A DNA stretch of 64,000 nt. It comes from Henricia sp. BOLD:AAB3569. Taxonomy: Eukaryota; Echinodermata; Asteroidea; Spinulosida; Echinasteridae. The stretch lies in the NCBI GenBank assembly GCA_037783545.1, contig JBBELK010000217.1:1302001-1366000 (forward strand), read 5' to 3'. A program made the position numbers and the translations under genes. Positions within the stretch are counted from its first letter, which is position 1; each line of letters begins with the position of its first letter. This document shows positions 63,153 through 64,000 of this stretch, piece after piece. Below the pieces are notes generated by a model that did no database searches, had not been told where the DNA came from, and saw only the letters and a list, made by a program, of their open reading frames with translations.

Positions 63153-63532
63153 GTGTGTTGATTGCTTTCATATCGAAATACTTATTATTATATAAAATGA
63201 AGCTTTTGCTGATACCGTGCATTTCTGATACCATGCTGTAGAGAGTCCTAATCTGATGCGCGTCAAAACCGGGCACACCAAAACACAGGCATATGCGTGC
63301 GTATTGGCTTATGAATATCAAGTGAGTGCATTGCACGTGCATGCCACACTTGCCACACATGCGCGAGTATGGTATCAAAAAATACTGTACAACAGTAACA
63401 AAAGTGCATGCAGTTGTAAATTTCATAAATAAACATGAGTTTTCAACACCAAACTAAGAAACATCTTACGGAAATCTTACAAAATAAATAAAGTAAGCGT
63501 CATTGTATTTTATTTAATAATATACAAATATT

Positions 63533-63682
63533 GAATGTTTATGAGTGCAATAGTGTGGGTAATTTCATGAGGTGACAGATTCAATGTTCTTCTCCACGAG
63601 GCAAAGCAGAGTGGAATAGAACATTGAATCTGCCAACGAACAAAATTATTTGTTCTATTGCATGAATTTTAAACATTCATTA
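63533..63682. mobile_element. Hairpin MITE (intron 48)
   Basis: cagattcaatgttcttctcc pairs with atagaacattgaatctgcc; the outer words gaatgtttatgagtgcaata pair with ctattgcatgaattttaaac / attc. No coding. Bases 63690-64000 show nothing I recognise. Confidence 0.75.
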
Positions 63683-64000
63683 TTTGTTTTTTAACTAGAA
63701 TAAATTCCCGTCATTTGTACTTACAAATTAGTGTTGTATCGTCCGCCATTGCATCTGGTGAGCAGCTAGCTAGCTCGCGATATGACCATGCTCACTTTAA
63801 CATGCTATGTGTAATTTTGAGGCAATAATGATTGGCAGCCAACCATGCGTCAATACAGCGATGTCAATTTTTTGTGCGTAACGTGTAGTTCGAGTGGATA
63901 TACCACGCAGACCGTAGGTTATACCGAATAATTCAACGAAACGTGACCGACAATGCACCAATCGAATAACTGGGATTTATTCGGGTGTTTTATAATAATA

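Noticed and set aside
1-64000. CRISPR array, bacterial operon or prophage
   Set aside because: The window has spliced eukaryotic exons, SINEs and LINEs; the only regular short repeats are minisatellites without spacers.
1-64000. Retrovirus-like or LTR elements, Polintons
   Set aside because: I found no long direct terminal repeats with a retroviral-type coding region and no capsid- or envelope-like block. The intron 30 block is of unknown type, but nothing in it points to these classes.

Overview
The window is an intron-rich metazoan nuclear locus. Almost everything in it belongs to one plus-strand gene. I can place 48 GT-AG exons from 542 to 63152. Joined, they give an open frame of about 3,794 codons with no start codon, stop codon, actin-binding CH pair or membrane/KASH segment inside the window. 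This is therefore an internal piece of a giant protein built of spectrin repeats. The encoded protein is a chain of about 35 spectrin repeats of about 105-110 residues. The best family match is the nesprin (SYNE) group, whose members link the nuclear envelope to the cytoskeleton. That identity rests on repeat style and length, not on a database search.

Layout. Exons 1-11 (542-14541) carry about ten divergent repeats, mostly one repeat per exon; exon 5 holds two. Exons 12-41 (16227-53861) form a regular array of ten two-repeat units. In each unit an A repeat sits in one exon of about 109 codons and a B repeat is split over two exons of about 52 and 55 codons. The ten units sum to exactly 2,160 codons, or 216 per unit. 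Nine of the ten A repeats (A2-A10) share a signature like T-[STA]-x-x-G-[QRKC] about 30 residues in. Exons 42-48 (56272-63152) return to irregular repeats. All introns are phase 0 except two phase-2 introns (after exons 27 and 45). Exon 33 fuses a B second half to the next A repeat.

The introns (about 80% of the window) are full of small mobile elements. These include several families of palindromic, non-autonomous DNA elements flanked by TTAA; three or four remnants of one Tc1/mariner-like family with a transposase C-terminus; tRNA-derived SINEs of several families; a 5'-truncated LINE inside a SINE; a hAT-like element; a decayed transposon-like coding block of unknown family in the largest intron (34815-40201); minisatellites; and G/C-rich tracts. 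No rRNA, functional tRNA, CRISPR array or second host gene is supported.

Organism. The TTAA-flanked hairpins, the SINE cores with a 'cttgggcaaggcact' motif and the short-exon spectrin gene suggest a marine deuterostome invertebrate, most plausibly an echinoderm. This is inference. The most notable points are the ten-unit exon array, a decayed duplicate of exon 44 lying just upstream of it, the dense set of hairpin elements (some within 6-46 bases of exons), and the unknown coding block in intron 30.
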